In this document: positions 10,562 through 21,351 of the stretch, piece by piece
Numbering within the stretch: the first letter of the stretch is position 1
How the letters are laid out: every line of letters starts with the position of its first letter
From: Gracilariopsis chorda
Taxonomy: Eukaryota > Rhodophyta > Florideophyceae > Gracilariales > Gracilariaceae
Length of the DNA: 64,000 nt
Direction: 5' to 3'
Assembly (NCBI GenBank): GCA_003194525.1
Contig: NBIV01000224.1
Span: 56,944 to 120,943 of the forward strand
Notes under the pieces: generated by a model
Told to the model about the DNA's origin: nothing
Seen by the model: only the letters and a program-made list of their open reading frames with translations
Databases searched by the model: none
Program-made: the position numbers and the translations under genes

Positions 10562-11878
10562 TCACATTGTTGCATACCCGCATGCATTGACTTTCACAAT
10601 GTGCACATGTCCGTCAAAATTTCTCGAAGACGGAGTACCTATTATGTTGCGTCTCACATCTTTTATGACCACTTCACAAGTGAATGAACCATTCCGACAC
10701 GCCCAGGGAGCAAGGGCGAGCTGAATTGTTCCTACTTCTTTGGTCGGAAACTGAAGGGGTACTGGCCACGACACAGGGGTGCTCAGTATCACACGTTCGT
10801 TACAGCCATCTGATTGCGGTATGGGCACAGGCATCTGGAAGTACCCAAAACCACGCGACGTTGTATTCTGGGTCACCGTGACCGCTCTTCCCCAATTGGG
10901 AAAGTAACCCCTGGGCGGGTAGCTTCGAATTTGGTGGTAAGTGGTATACAGGGTGTCAAATGTCACCGGCGTCATCACTTGCCCTCCTCGTATGGAAATG
11001 TCTGAAGCCTGTTCTGCTTGAATTGGGTTCAAGGCTTCGGGTATTGTATGATAGTTGCACGGGGGAGCAGAAATTGCAGCATTGAGTCCTGGGCTTCCAA
11101 TACTCGCTGTCAAGATTATGTTTGATGGACCTCTTCTGTTGATGATGTCGTGCCTGATATCCGAAAAGGACGGTGCATCGCATGGAACTTCTCTTCCAGG
11201 CGTGTCTCCAATGAGTAGAAAGATTCTTTCCTGAGACCTGAACCCAAAGTTTGGTATTCCACCTTCAACAGTTCTCAATCCTATCAATGTCGCCAGTGCC
11301 AGCATAGAAGTTCGAGGTCCGTCGGGTAACATAGGAATATTGTGCAGAGCTTGAACAGCCTCCTCAGAATGGGGCGTCACTGTTTGTAAGACAGAGTATC
11401 CTGCAGCACCGAAAGACTGTTCGGATCCATACAACCCAATACCCACGCTGTATGTTGAGGAGACGTTACGAATAAATCTAATGAGGTCATTCTTCAGTGC
11501 GTCCAGAGACGACCTAGTAGAGGTACTAGCATCAAATAGAAAGATTACATCTCTCGTGTACTCGCTCAAGTTGAAGGCGAGGTTGAACTCCACTGGTCTG
11601 TGAGGAATGAGCGTTACTTCTTCAACCGGAATCTCGTTGTTCGGACAGACTGGAGAGATAGACGGATCAACAGCGCACTGAAAGCCATTTCTTGTGCACC
11701 ATTGCAATCTGCACCCGAACTGAGCTTTCCGACAGCACTTCCAAATTGATTGGTAAGAATGCCAACCACAAGTGTTTCCGCATGATACAAATGGAAAAAC
11801 CACATTCCGACGGCATCGAGAGGAAAGAGCGTATGAATTGCACAGAAGAGCAACGAGAAGAATAAGAAAAAGCTTCAT
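10562..11878 (-). CDS. Secreted von Willebrand factor A-domain protein
   Basis: The start at 11878 gives a 438-residue protein with a clear signal peptide (MKLFLILLVALLCNSYALS). An upstream start at 11914 would add 12 residues before the hydrophobic core and is less likely. After the signal comes a cysteine-rich module (nine Cys between 22 and 78). It is followed by a VWA/integrin-I fold starting at DVIFLFDASTS, with the MIDAS metal-binding motif D-x-S-x-S at 116-120. The C-terminal 130 residues are Thr/Pro-rich with beta-sandwich character and several N-glycosylation sequons (NLS, NVS, NTT, NGS). There is no transmembrane segment or anchor. It probably acts outside the cell, in the wall or matrix, binding a ligand through a divalent metal. 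The ligand is unknown. Single exon. Confidence 0.75.
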   Translation of the reverse strand: MKLFLILLVALLCNSYALSSRCRRNVVFPFVSCGNTCGWHSYQSIWKCCRKAQFGCRLQWCTRNGFQCAVDPSISPVCPNNEIPVEEVTLIPHRPVEFNLAFNLSEYTRDVIFLFDASTSTRSSLDALKNDLIRFIRNVSSTYSVGIGLYGSEQSFGAAGYSVLQTVTPHSEEAVQALHNIPMLPDGPRTSMLALATLIGLRTVEGGIPNFGFRSQERIFLLIGDTPGREVPCDAPSFSDIRHDIINRRGPSNIILTASIGSPGLNAAISAPPCNYHTIPEALNPIQAEQASDISIRGGQVMTPVTFDTLYTTYHQIRSYPPRGYFPNWGRAVTVTQNTTSRGFGYFQMPVPIPQSDGCNERVILSTPVSWPVPLQFPTKEVGTIQLALAPWACRNGSFTCEVVIKDVRRNIIGTPSSRNFDGHVHIVKVNACGYATM

Positions 11879-11919
11879 TTCTATTGCAGTTGTGCTTGGG
11901 CGTGAAGAAGACAAATTGT

Positions 11920-13050
11920 AATAGACGGTGGATATGCATTGCAGTGGTGGTTATGCAGACTTGAGACAAGAACTGGACAATGTCATCCTGAGTCGTTCCT
12001 GTTTAGGCTTTCAACACGTACAATACCACATCCTTTAGGTGCTAATCATAATGTTCAATCTCTTTTCGAGATCATGGTGAAATGGCTGTGGTTACGTCTC
12101 GTAGGTGGCATTGCGCGATCATTCGACAAAATGACTCTTGGATACCAGTGGAAGATCCATGTTCGTATGATACACTGAATTCAAGGGATTAGCATTGTAC
12201 ATGTCGCTACAGTCTCATACAACTGGTTTAATGTGAAGAGGAGTTTACATGCTAGAACAGCAACACAGATTCAGTTTCCTAAACGAGAGCACGAGATGTG
12301 CGAATATCAGCATAAATGTAAACTATATGCAACTCTTGCTGTCGATGCCAGGAAGGCGTCATACAATTAAGAACAGTAACATATTGCTTGGGCTGTGAGA
12401 CAGTAACAATGCGACAGCACTTCGCCCTACAACCTTGCCTCTACACAATGGTTCGTTTGATATTGTTGCATTATCCTCATTTCGAGGAGGTTTTTAAACA
12501 AAAGGGTTAGAATAACTTACATGGCTGAGGTTTGATTTCCTCTTTCTCAGTTCACAACGCTGAATGTGCTGAAGACAGAGCGCTCCCAGCTCGTGGTTAT
12601 ATAGACGCGGATGACTACCGTTGGGTAGCTTTTCCATCGCTCTTGCTCTACGTCAAGATCGGTAGAATTACGGCAATGAGTAACCCTACTACATCGTCCG
12701 TAAGCTAGTTGCATTCGTGTTTCTTCATTGAGAATGAGAGACGTAGCTTCCATTACTAAACTGCAACAAGGAAACTGTAAGCTGCACCACCTCCTTTCCG
12801 AAACTGATGCATGGAAGGTTTCAGGCTTTATCCTGACAAGGAGTTCAGATTGAAAGAAAGACTCAATTCTCTTCAAACCGGCACAATCAGGGTGTTTCGT
12901 GTTCTTATGCACCAGCTCTTGTGAGCACTTCGAGGGCCTCGTCGAATGCATCACGTTCATGTTCGAGATTGATGGCGTGTTTCCGACGTACGTTATAACG
13001 TAGATCTAGACTGCAATCGCAAGTCTGGAGTTTGAGGTCACGTTTAAGAA
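11920..13050. other. No gene supported
   Basis: Contains the upstream region of the VWA gene and a few open frames under 140 codons (for example minus 12960-12547) without recognisable motifs. I see no RNA gene or repeat here. Confidence 0.45.
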
Positions 13051-13109
13051 AAGCAGTTTCTGGTTTTGTACATGAACATATAAAGAGCACGCATCTGTAG
13101 ATAATGAGT

Positions 13110-13116
13110 TATAAAA
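13110..13116 (+). promoter_or_regulatory. TATA box of 5S rRNA gene
   Basis: TATAAAA lies 26-32 bp before the 5S 5' end. The second 5S copy keeps TATAAAA at the same distance (43203-43197), so the element is conserved. Upstream TATA boxes at about -30 are known for Pol III transcription of 5S in plants and some fungi. A further shared block just upstream reads ACGCATCTGTAGATAAT. Confidence 0.7.
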
Positions 13117-13141
13117 CTCCTGCGATGTCCCCCGCTTTGCC

Positions 13142-13260
13142 ACATGCGGCCACACCACGACGACAAACGCCGTACCCCATCCCGCACTACGAAGCTAAGT
13201 CGCGTTGGGCCGGGCTAGTACTGACATGAGGGATCGGTCTGGAATCCCCGGTGCTGCATG
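13142..13260 (+). rRNA. 5S ribosomal RNA
   Basis: 119 nt. The ends pair as CATGCGGC with GTGCTGCATG to form helix I. The internal control region is recognisable: GAAGCTAAGT (box A region) and GGGCCGGGCTAGTACTG followed by GGAATCCCC (box C region). It starts 26 bp after a TATA box and is followed directly by a T6 run. Transcribed by RNA polymerase III and incorporated in the large ribosomal subunit. It appears to be a functional copy; the second copy at 43172-42961 is interrupted. The two copies are far apart, so 5S here is dispersed and not in a tandem array within this window. Confidence 0.93.
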
Positions 13261-13266
13261 TTTTTT
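13261..13266 (+). terminator. Pol III terminator of 5S gene
   Basis: T6 immediately follows the last 5S base, as expected for RNA polymerase III termination. A second T-rich tract (CTTCTTTTTCTTC) follows. Confidence 0.8.
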
Positions 13267-13885
13267 GCTTCTTTTTCTTCATAACACATGGACACGGTGA
13301 CACATCCCAACACCTTTCTATCACTCTCGCTCTCTACAAGCTGCACCTCCCTCACATCCCTGCCGAGAACACGCCCAACTGCCATCACCAGATCTTCACG
13401 CACAGCTTGTGTCCCAAGCCTATCCCTCTTTTGATCTTCCATCTTCATGTGCTCAATTTCCCACACGCCTCTTCCGCCTACCGTTTGCCCTTTGGATTTC
13501 CGGTTTCGACCCATATGCCATACACATGAGTCTGCTCCTCTGTGCAATGGCGCGATCTGAGCAGCACTCAAGTCCCTTCCTGGTAAACACATTCGGTCAC
13601 GCGCTATTCCGTCTTCGCTCTCCTCAGCTGAGGGAAACAAGAATGGACTGGTCGCGTCTTGAAAGGAGACCAACTCCGAATCAGGAACACGACAACACTA
13701 ACCACCAGAACGAAACAAGCATGCGAATAACTTCGAACTGAAGAAAGGTTTATGGTGCACTTTCACTAACAGCTCATGCACTGTACACATTGAACTCCCT
13801 GTTTCAAAAGCCAACTCTATCCCGTTCTAAACCGCGCAACTGAGTTCGCACCTCATCATTGACAATATCGATGTCAAAGCACCAA

Positions 13886-14923
13886 CTACCGGTCACTGTC
13901 CTCCGTTTCCGACTCCGTACACAAATCCACAATTTCTATAGCATTTCGCACTGCCTCTCCAACAGTCCTGGAATGCTCCTCACTCTCATCCCCATATAAA
14001 CCTATAACCTGCACGGTAGCCACATTCCCGTTGTCGTCAAGATTGTCGTTGCCGTCACATTGTACCTGCTCATGTTTTTTCTCATAATCCGAGGCGAAGG
14101 TTTGTGTCCTCGCATCGACTCGTGCCATCCCGCTTGAACGGATACATCGGATTGGGCTTGGTGCGGCGCGGACTACCTCCCGCTGGGAAGCGGTGGCGAG
14201 AGTGGGCGAGCAAGGGCTGCTCCCGTTGGCCAAGGGGTCGCCAATAGAAAGCCTCGGCGGGCTTAGAATCGGCTGGTGCGGCTGCGGGCGTGGTTTTCCA
14301 ACGGGCGTCGTAGGCTCGCTTGCCGGAATGAAGTAGAGCGGCCGGACGACAGGGCTCGGCGATGATGACGACTCGCCCTCTCCATTAGTCGCAGACGGTG
14401 GGAGACAGAGACGAGTGTCAACACTTTGCTGCGCTGGCGTGGGCGGAACGGCGAGTGGCGGAGATGCACCACCATGGAAGTGGGGGGCGGCTGCATCTTC
14501 GGAAGGTTCGCTCGCCGGTATGCGGTAGAGCGGGCGAACATCAGGACTCGGCGATGAATCAACGTCCTGGAAATCGCCTTCCAGCTTACCCCACGTCAGT
14601 GGTGCTCGCGACTGCGATGGGGCCCCGTATGTGAACGCTAGAGATGGAGACGGCACCGCAAGAGGAAGGCCCCACATCTGTACCTGTGGGGATGGGGTGA
14701 TGTTCGGATATGGGAGGGTCCTTGCATCTTCCACAAACTTCACGACGCAAGAGGCCATGGGGAAACGTGGTGCCGTCGATGCGGTAGATTCTGAAGCGGA
14801 GCTGGACGATGAGAGTTGCGTCACTTCTTCGGCGCCGCGCTCCACGCGGGCGCGCTTGCAGGCCCGAGAGTTGGTGGCGGATCCGCATTCGCGTATATCA
14901 TTGGGTCGTTTGCGCAAAGTCAT
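13886..14923 (-). CDS. Ser/Pro-rich protein with C-terminal SUMO-interacting motif
   Basis: I choose the ATG at 14923 (MTLRKRPNDIREC), not an upstream one at 15067, because this start and the following 15 codons are conserved in the decayed copy at 32446. The protein is about 345 residues and mostly disordered. A basic cluster near the N-terminus (CKRARVER) could be a nuclear localisation signal. An internal repeat of about 20 residues occurs twice: SPSPDVRPLYRIPASEP and SPSPVVRPLYFIPASEP. The C-terminus reads IEIVDLCTESETED, which closely resembles the SUMO-interacting motifs of STUbL proteins (hydrophobic VDL core plus acidic tail). The copy at 33.6 kb keeps this C-terminus. No enzymatic domain is visible; a nuclear SUMO-binding role is inference. 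Confidence 0.6.
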   Translation of the reverse strand: MTLRKRPNDIRECGSATNSRACKRARVERGAEEVTQLSSSSSASESTASTAPRFPMASCVVKFVEDARTLPYPNITPSPQVQMWGLPLAVPSPSLAFTYGAPSQSRAPLTWGKLEGDFQDVDSSPSPDVRPLYRIPASEPSEDAAAPHFHGGASPPLAVPPTPAQQSVDTRLCLPPSATNGEGESSSSPSPVVRPLYFIPASEPTTPVGKPRPQPHQPILSPPRLSIGDPLANGSSPCSPTLATASQREVVRAAPSPIRCIRSSGMARVDARTQTFASDYEKKHEQVQCDGNDNLDDNGNVATVQVIGLYGDESEEHSRTVGEAVRNAIEIVDLCTESETEDSDR

Positions 14924-15299
14924 CTCGAGTATGTGTGAAGAGTCTCGATGCTCCGAGACGAAAAAAAGAGGAAGAAGTTGCAAGAGACGAGGAGGAAGAG
15001 AAGGAGGCAGAGCGCGGCACGGAAGCCGCGCTTGAAGTAGTGCTTTGGAGACCACGGCACATGTCACTCTGTCGGCTCCTACACGACGTATCTGGGAGGG
15101 AGGGCTTTACGGCGAAAGACGATGAGTACATCACGGCGTTTCGCACTTGATAATTTGGAGCTACGTGACGACTATCGGTGTGTTGCGGTGCGTGGCAGTT
15201 GTCGATTAGGTCGGAAGAGGCGCTTTTCATTTGCATTAGGTTATCGTGCTATCAGAGTGGGCTATGACTCGTTGTGGGGACGTGTTTGCAGTGACGTCT

Positions 15300-16220
15300 A
15301 CCTAGCATCTCTGTGACTGCACTTGCCTCTCCTCCTACTGACTGATAAGGGTCTCCTGTCTGCTGATACGGGGGAGCATATGTGTACCGAAGGGTACATC
15401 ACCAAGCGATGAATGGATGTGAAGGAGCCGGAAAGATACTTTCACCAAAGAATACGAGTATTTGACATCGATGTTATCAAATGCAGGAAGAGATTCTAAG
15501 CCAAACCCCATGGCGTCCCGGTTACTGCTGAAAGAGATCACTGGATTCCAGGGAGAGGCGCACCGACATCATTAGCAACCAGTGGCAAACATCTACGGGT
15601 GGTTTCCCTCATTTGCTGCACTTGCGTAACTCTAGTGATGGACGCTAGACCTAGCTAGATCATTGTTTCATCATCACAGCAACGTCTTCATGCTGTGTGA
15701 CCCCTCCGATCCTATCGCACTCCTGTGGACCACGGTGGAGTGACCTACAGATATCAGCGGGGAAGTAGACCATATGAGAGTGAAGCTCTGACTCGACCTG
15801 ACTTCGATCTCGACTCTCGCTTCGCTTACGCATCCCCACCGGCAAGCGCCAAAACTCAAAGAGTATGTTTTCTGAACCCCATCTGTATCTAATACTGGGG
15901 CGTCTCCTGAAAACACAAAAGCGCAAAACTGTTTCTTCGTTATCTCGCTTGCGAGAGATTTGTTCTACATTCTCTTTAGCAGAAACAAAGCTCACAGGGA
16001 AGAAGCATCAGATGTGCTGGGCTTTCGTGGAAATGCACCCAACCTCAAACTCATGTATAGCCTTTTAAATCTGTGTATTTGCGGTTTCAGGAGACGCCCA
16101 CTGTTGTCGGCGGTCCACGGTCGGGGTCTTTAGATGTCTTCAGGGCGTAGTGTACACAGTACAGGTCTTGAACAATGTGTGATTAAGAAACCAATTAAAA
16201 AATAGCACTGATTTCTTAAA
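15300..16220. other. No gene supported
   Basis: Short open frames on the minus strand at 15.66-16.0 kb overlap each other in two frames and show no motif. Nothing else was seen. Confidence 0.45.
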
Positions 16221-16224
16221 ATAA

Positions 16225-17917
16225 TTATCGCTGGCGCGGCCGATTCCGTCTGCGCCGTCTGGGTCTGGACCGACGTGTAATACGAACTGCCGCACTCGAG
16301 CCATCGTTGCTACCCTTGGTAAAAGAAGCTGGCGATGGTCTTGGAGAAGAGCGGGTAGTCATCACGCGCCGCTTTCTTCTACGAGATGAACCGCGTGATT
16401 GCCCCGAGGAAGCGTCAGCCCGACGCGCCTTCTCCGCCGACAACTGAGACTGCGATCGCGATGCCTTCACTCTAAGCTCCCCGCTCTCCCAACTCCCGTT
16501 CTTCTCTCGTTTCGACCAGTTGCGACTTCCCGCCGAAACGCGACGCTTATTCTTCCCATGCGTGAACCTTGTCCAAACCGTCTCCACCACTTCATATACC
16601 TTCTCCAACACACTTTCCTCCGACACTGAAATCAACTCGTTCTCATACTTGTACAGTTCAAACTGCGCGTCTGTGCAAACTGTCTTCCCGTCTTCTGAAC
16701 GTACTCGACTTATGACCCCCCACTCGGCGCCCATGAAGGTCGCGACCACGCGCAACGCATGTCGAATATGCCCGTTTTCGATCGCCGAACAGTACGTGCG
16801 AGCACCGGGATGAGACAGCGCCCAATATGCAGCAAGCGCTTCGGAAAGCACCACGCGCAACCAGGCACGAAGTGTCGCTTCGGTTGCAATGTCCACTGGT
16901 GTGATTTTCAAAGGGGGCGCTTGCGGGGTTTTCAGCTGGCTACGTTGTTCGGCCAGTCTTCTCGATGTGCGCCGACGACGATTCGGTTTTTTTGCGAGCG
17001 CTTTGTGGAAGTTCTGCATTGTGTAACCAGGCGGAGGCGCGAATCGAATTCATGAACGTTCGCAAATCTGACGGGTGTTGATCTTCCATTACGGCTACTG
17101 CTTGCGGCTTGGAATGCGCCACTTTGATACGCTTGTTGGCCGGGGTGCATTTGACGTCCCCTTCGGTTTGCGACCAAGTGCGCTTTTTGTCTCGTGCCGG
17201 TGGGCTTGCTTTCACGGTTTTGGCGGCGCGTTGTGACGGCTTGGTACGTCGTGCGGAAGGCGGCAAGCAAGCATGCGCTGTTGAAACGGTACGGTTTGCG
17301 TTCACATACGGAATGGGCTTGGATTCGGCCTTCGCTATGCGCGGATTGTGCGCGTCGACGTGCTTGGTTTGTGCACACTGAGAGAGATGCGCTTCGCGTT
17401 TCGCGGGTGCTGTCGACCTGGAGGGTACGGCGCGCGGTTGACGCGGTTTGAACGACGGAGGTGTCCTTTCCACACGGGCGTGTACGACGAGCGGTTTCGG
17501 GGTATCTTCATGCGTCCGACTGGCTTCACGAAGCACACGAACGCCGTGAGAGTCGTCATGAGAGCCTGCATAATACTTTGGCAGCGCGGCCTTCGCACGC
17601 GCGGCAGCACGACGCGCACGAGGTGAAGGTGTGAGATCGATGACGTCGGGGGTGTTCGTCTTGGGCGCAGGCTGAGTTATATATGGGAGAAGGGCTACGA
17701 AACCGTCATTATCGTCGTAGTGATCTGGATAATATTCCCTGGGGGGCGGCAGTTTCGACGAGTGAAGTTCATTCACGGGGGAGGGCTGTTCTTCTGGAAG
17801 GGGCGACTCGAGGGGGGAGGGAGCTCGCTTGTCGAAGTATGTGGGATTGTATCGACCGTGTATGTCGTAGCGCTCCCAGTCGCGCTGTAGTAGGTTCTTT
17901 GCGCTGAGCTTGGGCAT
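16225..17917 (-). CDS. Low-complexity nuclear-type protein, frameshifted at a T7 tract
   Basis: The first frame runs from the ATG at 17917 (MPKLSAKNLLQRDWERYD) to 16940. The second runs from 17019 to 16225 in another frame. They join naturally at a homopolymer of seven T (plus strand 16987-16993, A7 in the mRNA): reading ARKK across it switches to KPNRRRRTSRRLAEQ. That gives one protein of about 560 residues if the shift is an assembly or sequencing error, or a split gene if it is real. The N-terminal half has VIDLTPSPRARR, a SUMO-interacting-like motif. The middle is Arg/Lys/Ser-rich. The second half holds the only folded-looking part (LRAWLRVVLSEALAAYWALS to about TVCTDAQFELYKYENE), followed by a very basic tail. 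No family recognised. Confidence 0.5.
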
Positions 17918-18173
17918 TTCTTTTGTTTGACTTTCCGAAGAAGATGAGAAGAATGTTGCGAAAGAAATTGACGGGAGCAAGACGACTGCAATTGAGCTTG
18001 TGCTGTGGCGGGCGTGAACGGCATTTTCTGGTCAGAGATTTTTAGGTCTGGAGAACGCTTGTAAGCCACGTGTAAATCCTGAACTTCGTCAGTCGCAGCG
18101 CTTGGAGATCGTTCCGTTACATAATCTTACATTTGATCATGTGTCCCCTTGTTAATTCTCTTACCAAGGTGTT

Positions 18174-18479
18174 GGTCGCGAAACGTGTAGAATGTTCCGG
18201 CACTGCTGGAACACACGTGTAGCGTGTTCCAGCAGCTCCTAGAGCATTCTTTGCTTCGCTGGCCCAGCCGTGCTACTGTATTTCAGTGACGCTGTCGCCA
18301 GAAGACGGAGTGTTATTGGTTAGTGTCGGTCGCGAATGTTGCGGAATGTGCCAGACATTGCTGGAACACACGTGTAGAATGTTCCAGTAGTGTCTAGCAC
18401 ATTGCACGCTTTGTTGGCCCAGCAAAGACTACAGTATTTTAGTGATGCTGGCGCAAATTGTCGCTTTATTATTGGTTAG
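18174..18479. repeat. Two-unit 154-bp tandem repeat with GAAnnTTC dyads
   Basis: Units at 18174-18327 and 18328-18479 both begin GGTCGCGAA and end TTATTGGTTAG. Each contains the octamer GAATGTTC (18190-18197 and 18377-18384) near GCTGGAACACACGTGTAG. In unit 1 the arms GCTGGAACAC (18205-18214) and GTGTTCCAGC (18224-18233) form a perfect 10-bp inverted repeat. GAAnnTTC is the pairing seen in heat-shock elements. The repeat lies about 260 bp upstream of the gene at 16225-17917 and abuts the first solo LTR. Confidence 0.6.
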
Positions 18480-19385
18480 TGTGCAGCTCCAGAGGTCTCT
18501 AGAAGCCAATGGAGTAACCTAGACGCACACATGAGTAACTAACAAGTAGAAATGCGTATTTGGCTCGTTTTTAGTGCCCCTAAACACTACAAAAAGAGGT
18601 TCTGAGCTTCGGACTTCGGTCTGAACTCACCTCAACAATCGACCAACATCTAAGCCCCACCCCCTATCAACCTTCAGCCACTTCAACTATCATCAACAAC
18701 CAGTGAGGCGTTTGCAGATTGATAAAGGGCTTCTAGTGGGGCGTGTGCCGCTAGTTGTCCAATAGAGTGGGGAAGTACCGTCGCTAAGACTGGTTGAAGC
18801 GCCCTAGGCGTGGATGGGAGAAGGGTAGTGTGTACCAAATGTGTTTCTGTCTTCTGTGCGCCCCACCGGAGTTTTGCTCGGATAACGGGGTCTGTCGAAA
18901 GACCTGGTGATTTTCGGACGGAAGTACTTGACGGGAAGCTATCCGCAGGCGACATGCCATGAATCCTTTCCTGCAAAGGGCCAGCTTGAGTATGGAGTGA
19001 AAGCATATCCCGCTGTTAGTAGCTATCTTCGGGAAGCCCTATAAGGATTGTATGCGTCTGCTTCTGGTTAGTGCATAGGTAGATAGGCTGCAGAATCCAC
19101 TTCACATCCGGAGTGTCTGACCAGAAGCCGAGGGTCTGACCCTTAATGATCCTTGACATAATTCTTGGGTTTCGCGCCGTTTCAACAAGAAGTTAAGAAG
19201 TTTTATTTGGGGATTGAGCCTCTTGCTCTCCCTAGTGTTGTTTTATTTCATCGAGTGGGTTTAGTTCTTTTGATCCCACTGTTTTCAACTTGTTTTGGGG
19301 CTTTTAGCTACGAAGAGCACCCTTTTGGCTTTTATTATTTCAAATTTTCGGTCCCCTGCGTCACCGTCCCGTGATGGCGCCCACA
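18480..19385 (+). mobile_element. Solo LTR (family A, copy 1)
   Basis: 906 bp, beginning TGTGCAGCTCCAGAGG and ending GGCGCCCACA (TG...CA). It is flanked on both sides by GTTAG (18475-18479 and 19386-19390), a 5-bp target duplication. Clearly related to the next LTR but diverged by perhaps a quarter of positions, so this is an independent insertion and not one LTR of a recent pair. Confidence 0.75.
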
Positions 19386-19390
19386 GTTAG

Positions 19391-20295
19391 TGTGCAGCTC
19401 CAGAGGCTGCTAAAAGCCAACGGAGTAACCTAGAGGCAAACATGAATAAGTAGAAAGTAGAAGTGGGTTCCTGCGTCGTTTTAGGTGTTCTATGAAGCTA
19501 TAAAAGAGCAAGTTGACGCCCAGACTTCGGCGTGGACTCAAATCAACACCAAGCTACAAAAATATTACTCTCCAACCTTTTCCACTATTTCAATCATCCA
19601 TTATTCAATCATCTGCATCTAAAAAAACGTCTGCCGTTATTTGGATACCTGTTTTGGAAACCTGCCGTTGCTCAGACCAAATTAAGCGCTTCAAGCGGCA
19701 AAAAGAGACGACTAGTGTGTAAAAAAGGTTTTCATGTCTTCTTTGAGCAACACCAGAGTTTCACTCCGATAAACTTGTCGTTCAAAGGACCTGGCGATTT
19801 CCGGACGGAAGTGCTGGACGGGAAACTGTCTACAGGCGACGTGGCGTGCAATCTTTCCTGCTAAGGGCCAGGTTGGATAAAGATTGAAAGCATATTTCGC
19901 TGTTAGTAACTCTTCTTTCAAAGCCCTGTAAGGCTTTTCAGCACTTGCTTTTGGATGGCGCAGAAGGGGATAGGCTGCAGAAATTGCAACACATCCGGAT
20001 TGTCAGACCGGAAGTCGGAAGTCTGACTTCTAGTGGCCATTGACATAATTCTTTTGTTGTGCTCCGTTTCAAGAAGTTTTGAAGAAGTTGTCTGGCACTG
20101 AGACGTTTGCATTCCCTTTTGTTTTCATATTTTCTTACCAGATTGAGTCATTTTATTCTCTTCATTTGCATTCTGTTGTGCTATGTTTTTCATTTTCAAC
20201 TCTTCGGGGCTTTAAGCTAGGAGTACACGCTTTTTAAGCCTACTTTATTGCTAACTTTGGCGCCACTGCGTCATAGTTTTGTGATAGCCCCCACA
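19391..20295 (+). mobile_element. Solo LTR (family A, copy 2)
   Basis: 905 bp, beginning TGTGCAGCTCCAGAGG and ending AGCCCCCACA. It has a TATA-like GCTATAAAAGAG about 105 bp in on the plus strand. It starts directly after the GTTAG duplication of copy 1; its own right flank is ATAAT, so its own target duplication is not intact. Copy 1 probably inserted exactly at its left edge. Confidence 0.7.
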
Positions 20296-20310
20296 ATAAT
20301 CTAGGTATCA

Positions 20311-20401
20311 CTGCAAAAGCGTCCCAAAAACGGGTTGTAGCCCAGTCTGACAGCACGGCAACATTATGCGAATGAAGAGCCCCTGTTTGGACCCAATAGA
20401 C
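20311..20401 (-). repeat. Second copy of duplicated locus, piece 1
   Basis: From CTAGGTATCACTGCAAAAGCG through CTGACAGCACGGCAAC to the chromovirus edge, this matches the reverse complement of about 15290-15195. The next bases of the same alignment resume at 32171, beyond the chromovirus. Confidence 0.7.
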
Positions 20402-21351
20402 TGTAGATCAAAACCCGGTGACGGGAGAGGCACCTTCAAGGTGTTCGAGACCTCGCTCCCTTTGGGGATGGTGTCTCAGTGGTGAGCCCTCTGCGCCACG
20501 TACGAGTTGGCGTGTAAGACCAAAGTGGTTCTGGGTATACCTGCAGAGGTTCGGCAATGGCCCAGAAAATGGGGTGTGTCTCTAGGAGTTGATCACACGA
20601 GAGTGTTGAGCGGGGGATCCTGCGAAGGAGAAAGGGGTCCCTAAAAGGGAAGAGAAACACGACGTGAACCGGCGACGTGGCGTGCACACAGCGGCAACAG
20701 ACCCGGAGACGGGAGCGAATCCACACAGGCGGTATGGGTGTTTCCCAAGGGAGAGTGGCGATACACACCACGAGAATGAACCCGATACGGGGCGGAATCC
20801 AAGACTGACAGTGGAATAGATAACAATACCGAACACGGTGATACTGTAACAGTAGTGACGCCTGAGTGTTCCCAAGGGGATAGTAGGCGGAATCCACTCG
20901 TAGATACTCTCCGCAAGGAGTCGTAATCCCTACGATGGCCTATCGTACCAGAGCCTTCCTCTGCAAAGAGTATTTCTCGAACGAGAACCAAGGTTGCGAT
21001 TTACTGGTGAAGCTCACGGCGGAGCCGCCATTACCTAAGTAGGTTTCACGACAATAAACTGAACTAATTAACTAATTTGGTGCACACCTCTCGAGGTCCA
21101 TACACGTGGAGTTCCCACCATCTGGGCCACAAGTTGTGCCAACCGTTAAATTAACCATCCAAAATTGGAACCGTACCATCTGTCATCAGAGCTAAACTAT
21201 GCCACCTATCCAGGTTTGCCATTGCACTCAGGTGCTCTTGCCACGTCCCGAGAGGGATTAATTTCATAACTGGGGCATTACATCACTCCGGTCACGGACC
21301 TTTCCCATGAATGGGAGTCCTTCCTCACGAACGCAAAAGCGTTGCTCCACA
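20402..21351 (-). repeat. 3' LTR of chromovirus
   Basis: 950 bp, paired with 31216-32165. On the minus strand begins TGTGGAGCAACGC and ends in GATCTACA. The TAGAC target duplication lies just outside at 20397-20401. Confidence 0.93.

Larger units (their letters stand above)
13050..15290 (+). repeat. Duplicated locus, intact copy (5S + SIM-protein gene)
   Basis: This segment has an inverted, interrupted counterpart in three pieces: 42857-43300, 32171-34140 and 20311-20401. Shared landmarks in order are the 5S upstream element, the 5S gene, its downstream flank, the Ser/Pro-rich gene and the gene's upstream region down to about 15290. The pieces of the other copy are contiguous once the Gypsy and Copia insertions are removed. 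Confidence 0.8.

Noticed and set aside
14809-15150. Plus-strand frame antisense to the SIM-protein gene start, with a similar frame in the second copy
   Set aside because: The similarity follows from the locus duplication. It may be a divergent short gene, but Glu/Lys/Arg-rich composition and lack of a clear start make this weak.
20436-20991. Open frames repeated almost exactly at 31250-31805
   Set aside because: They are inside the two LTRs of the chromovirus; the repetition reflects the LTR pair, not a gene family.
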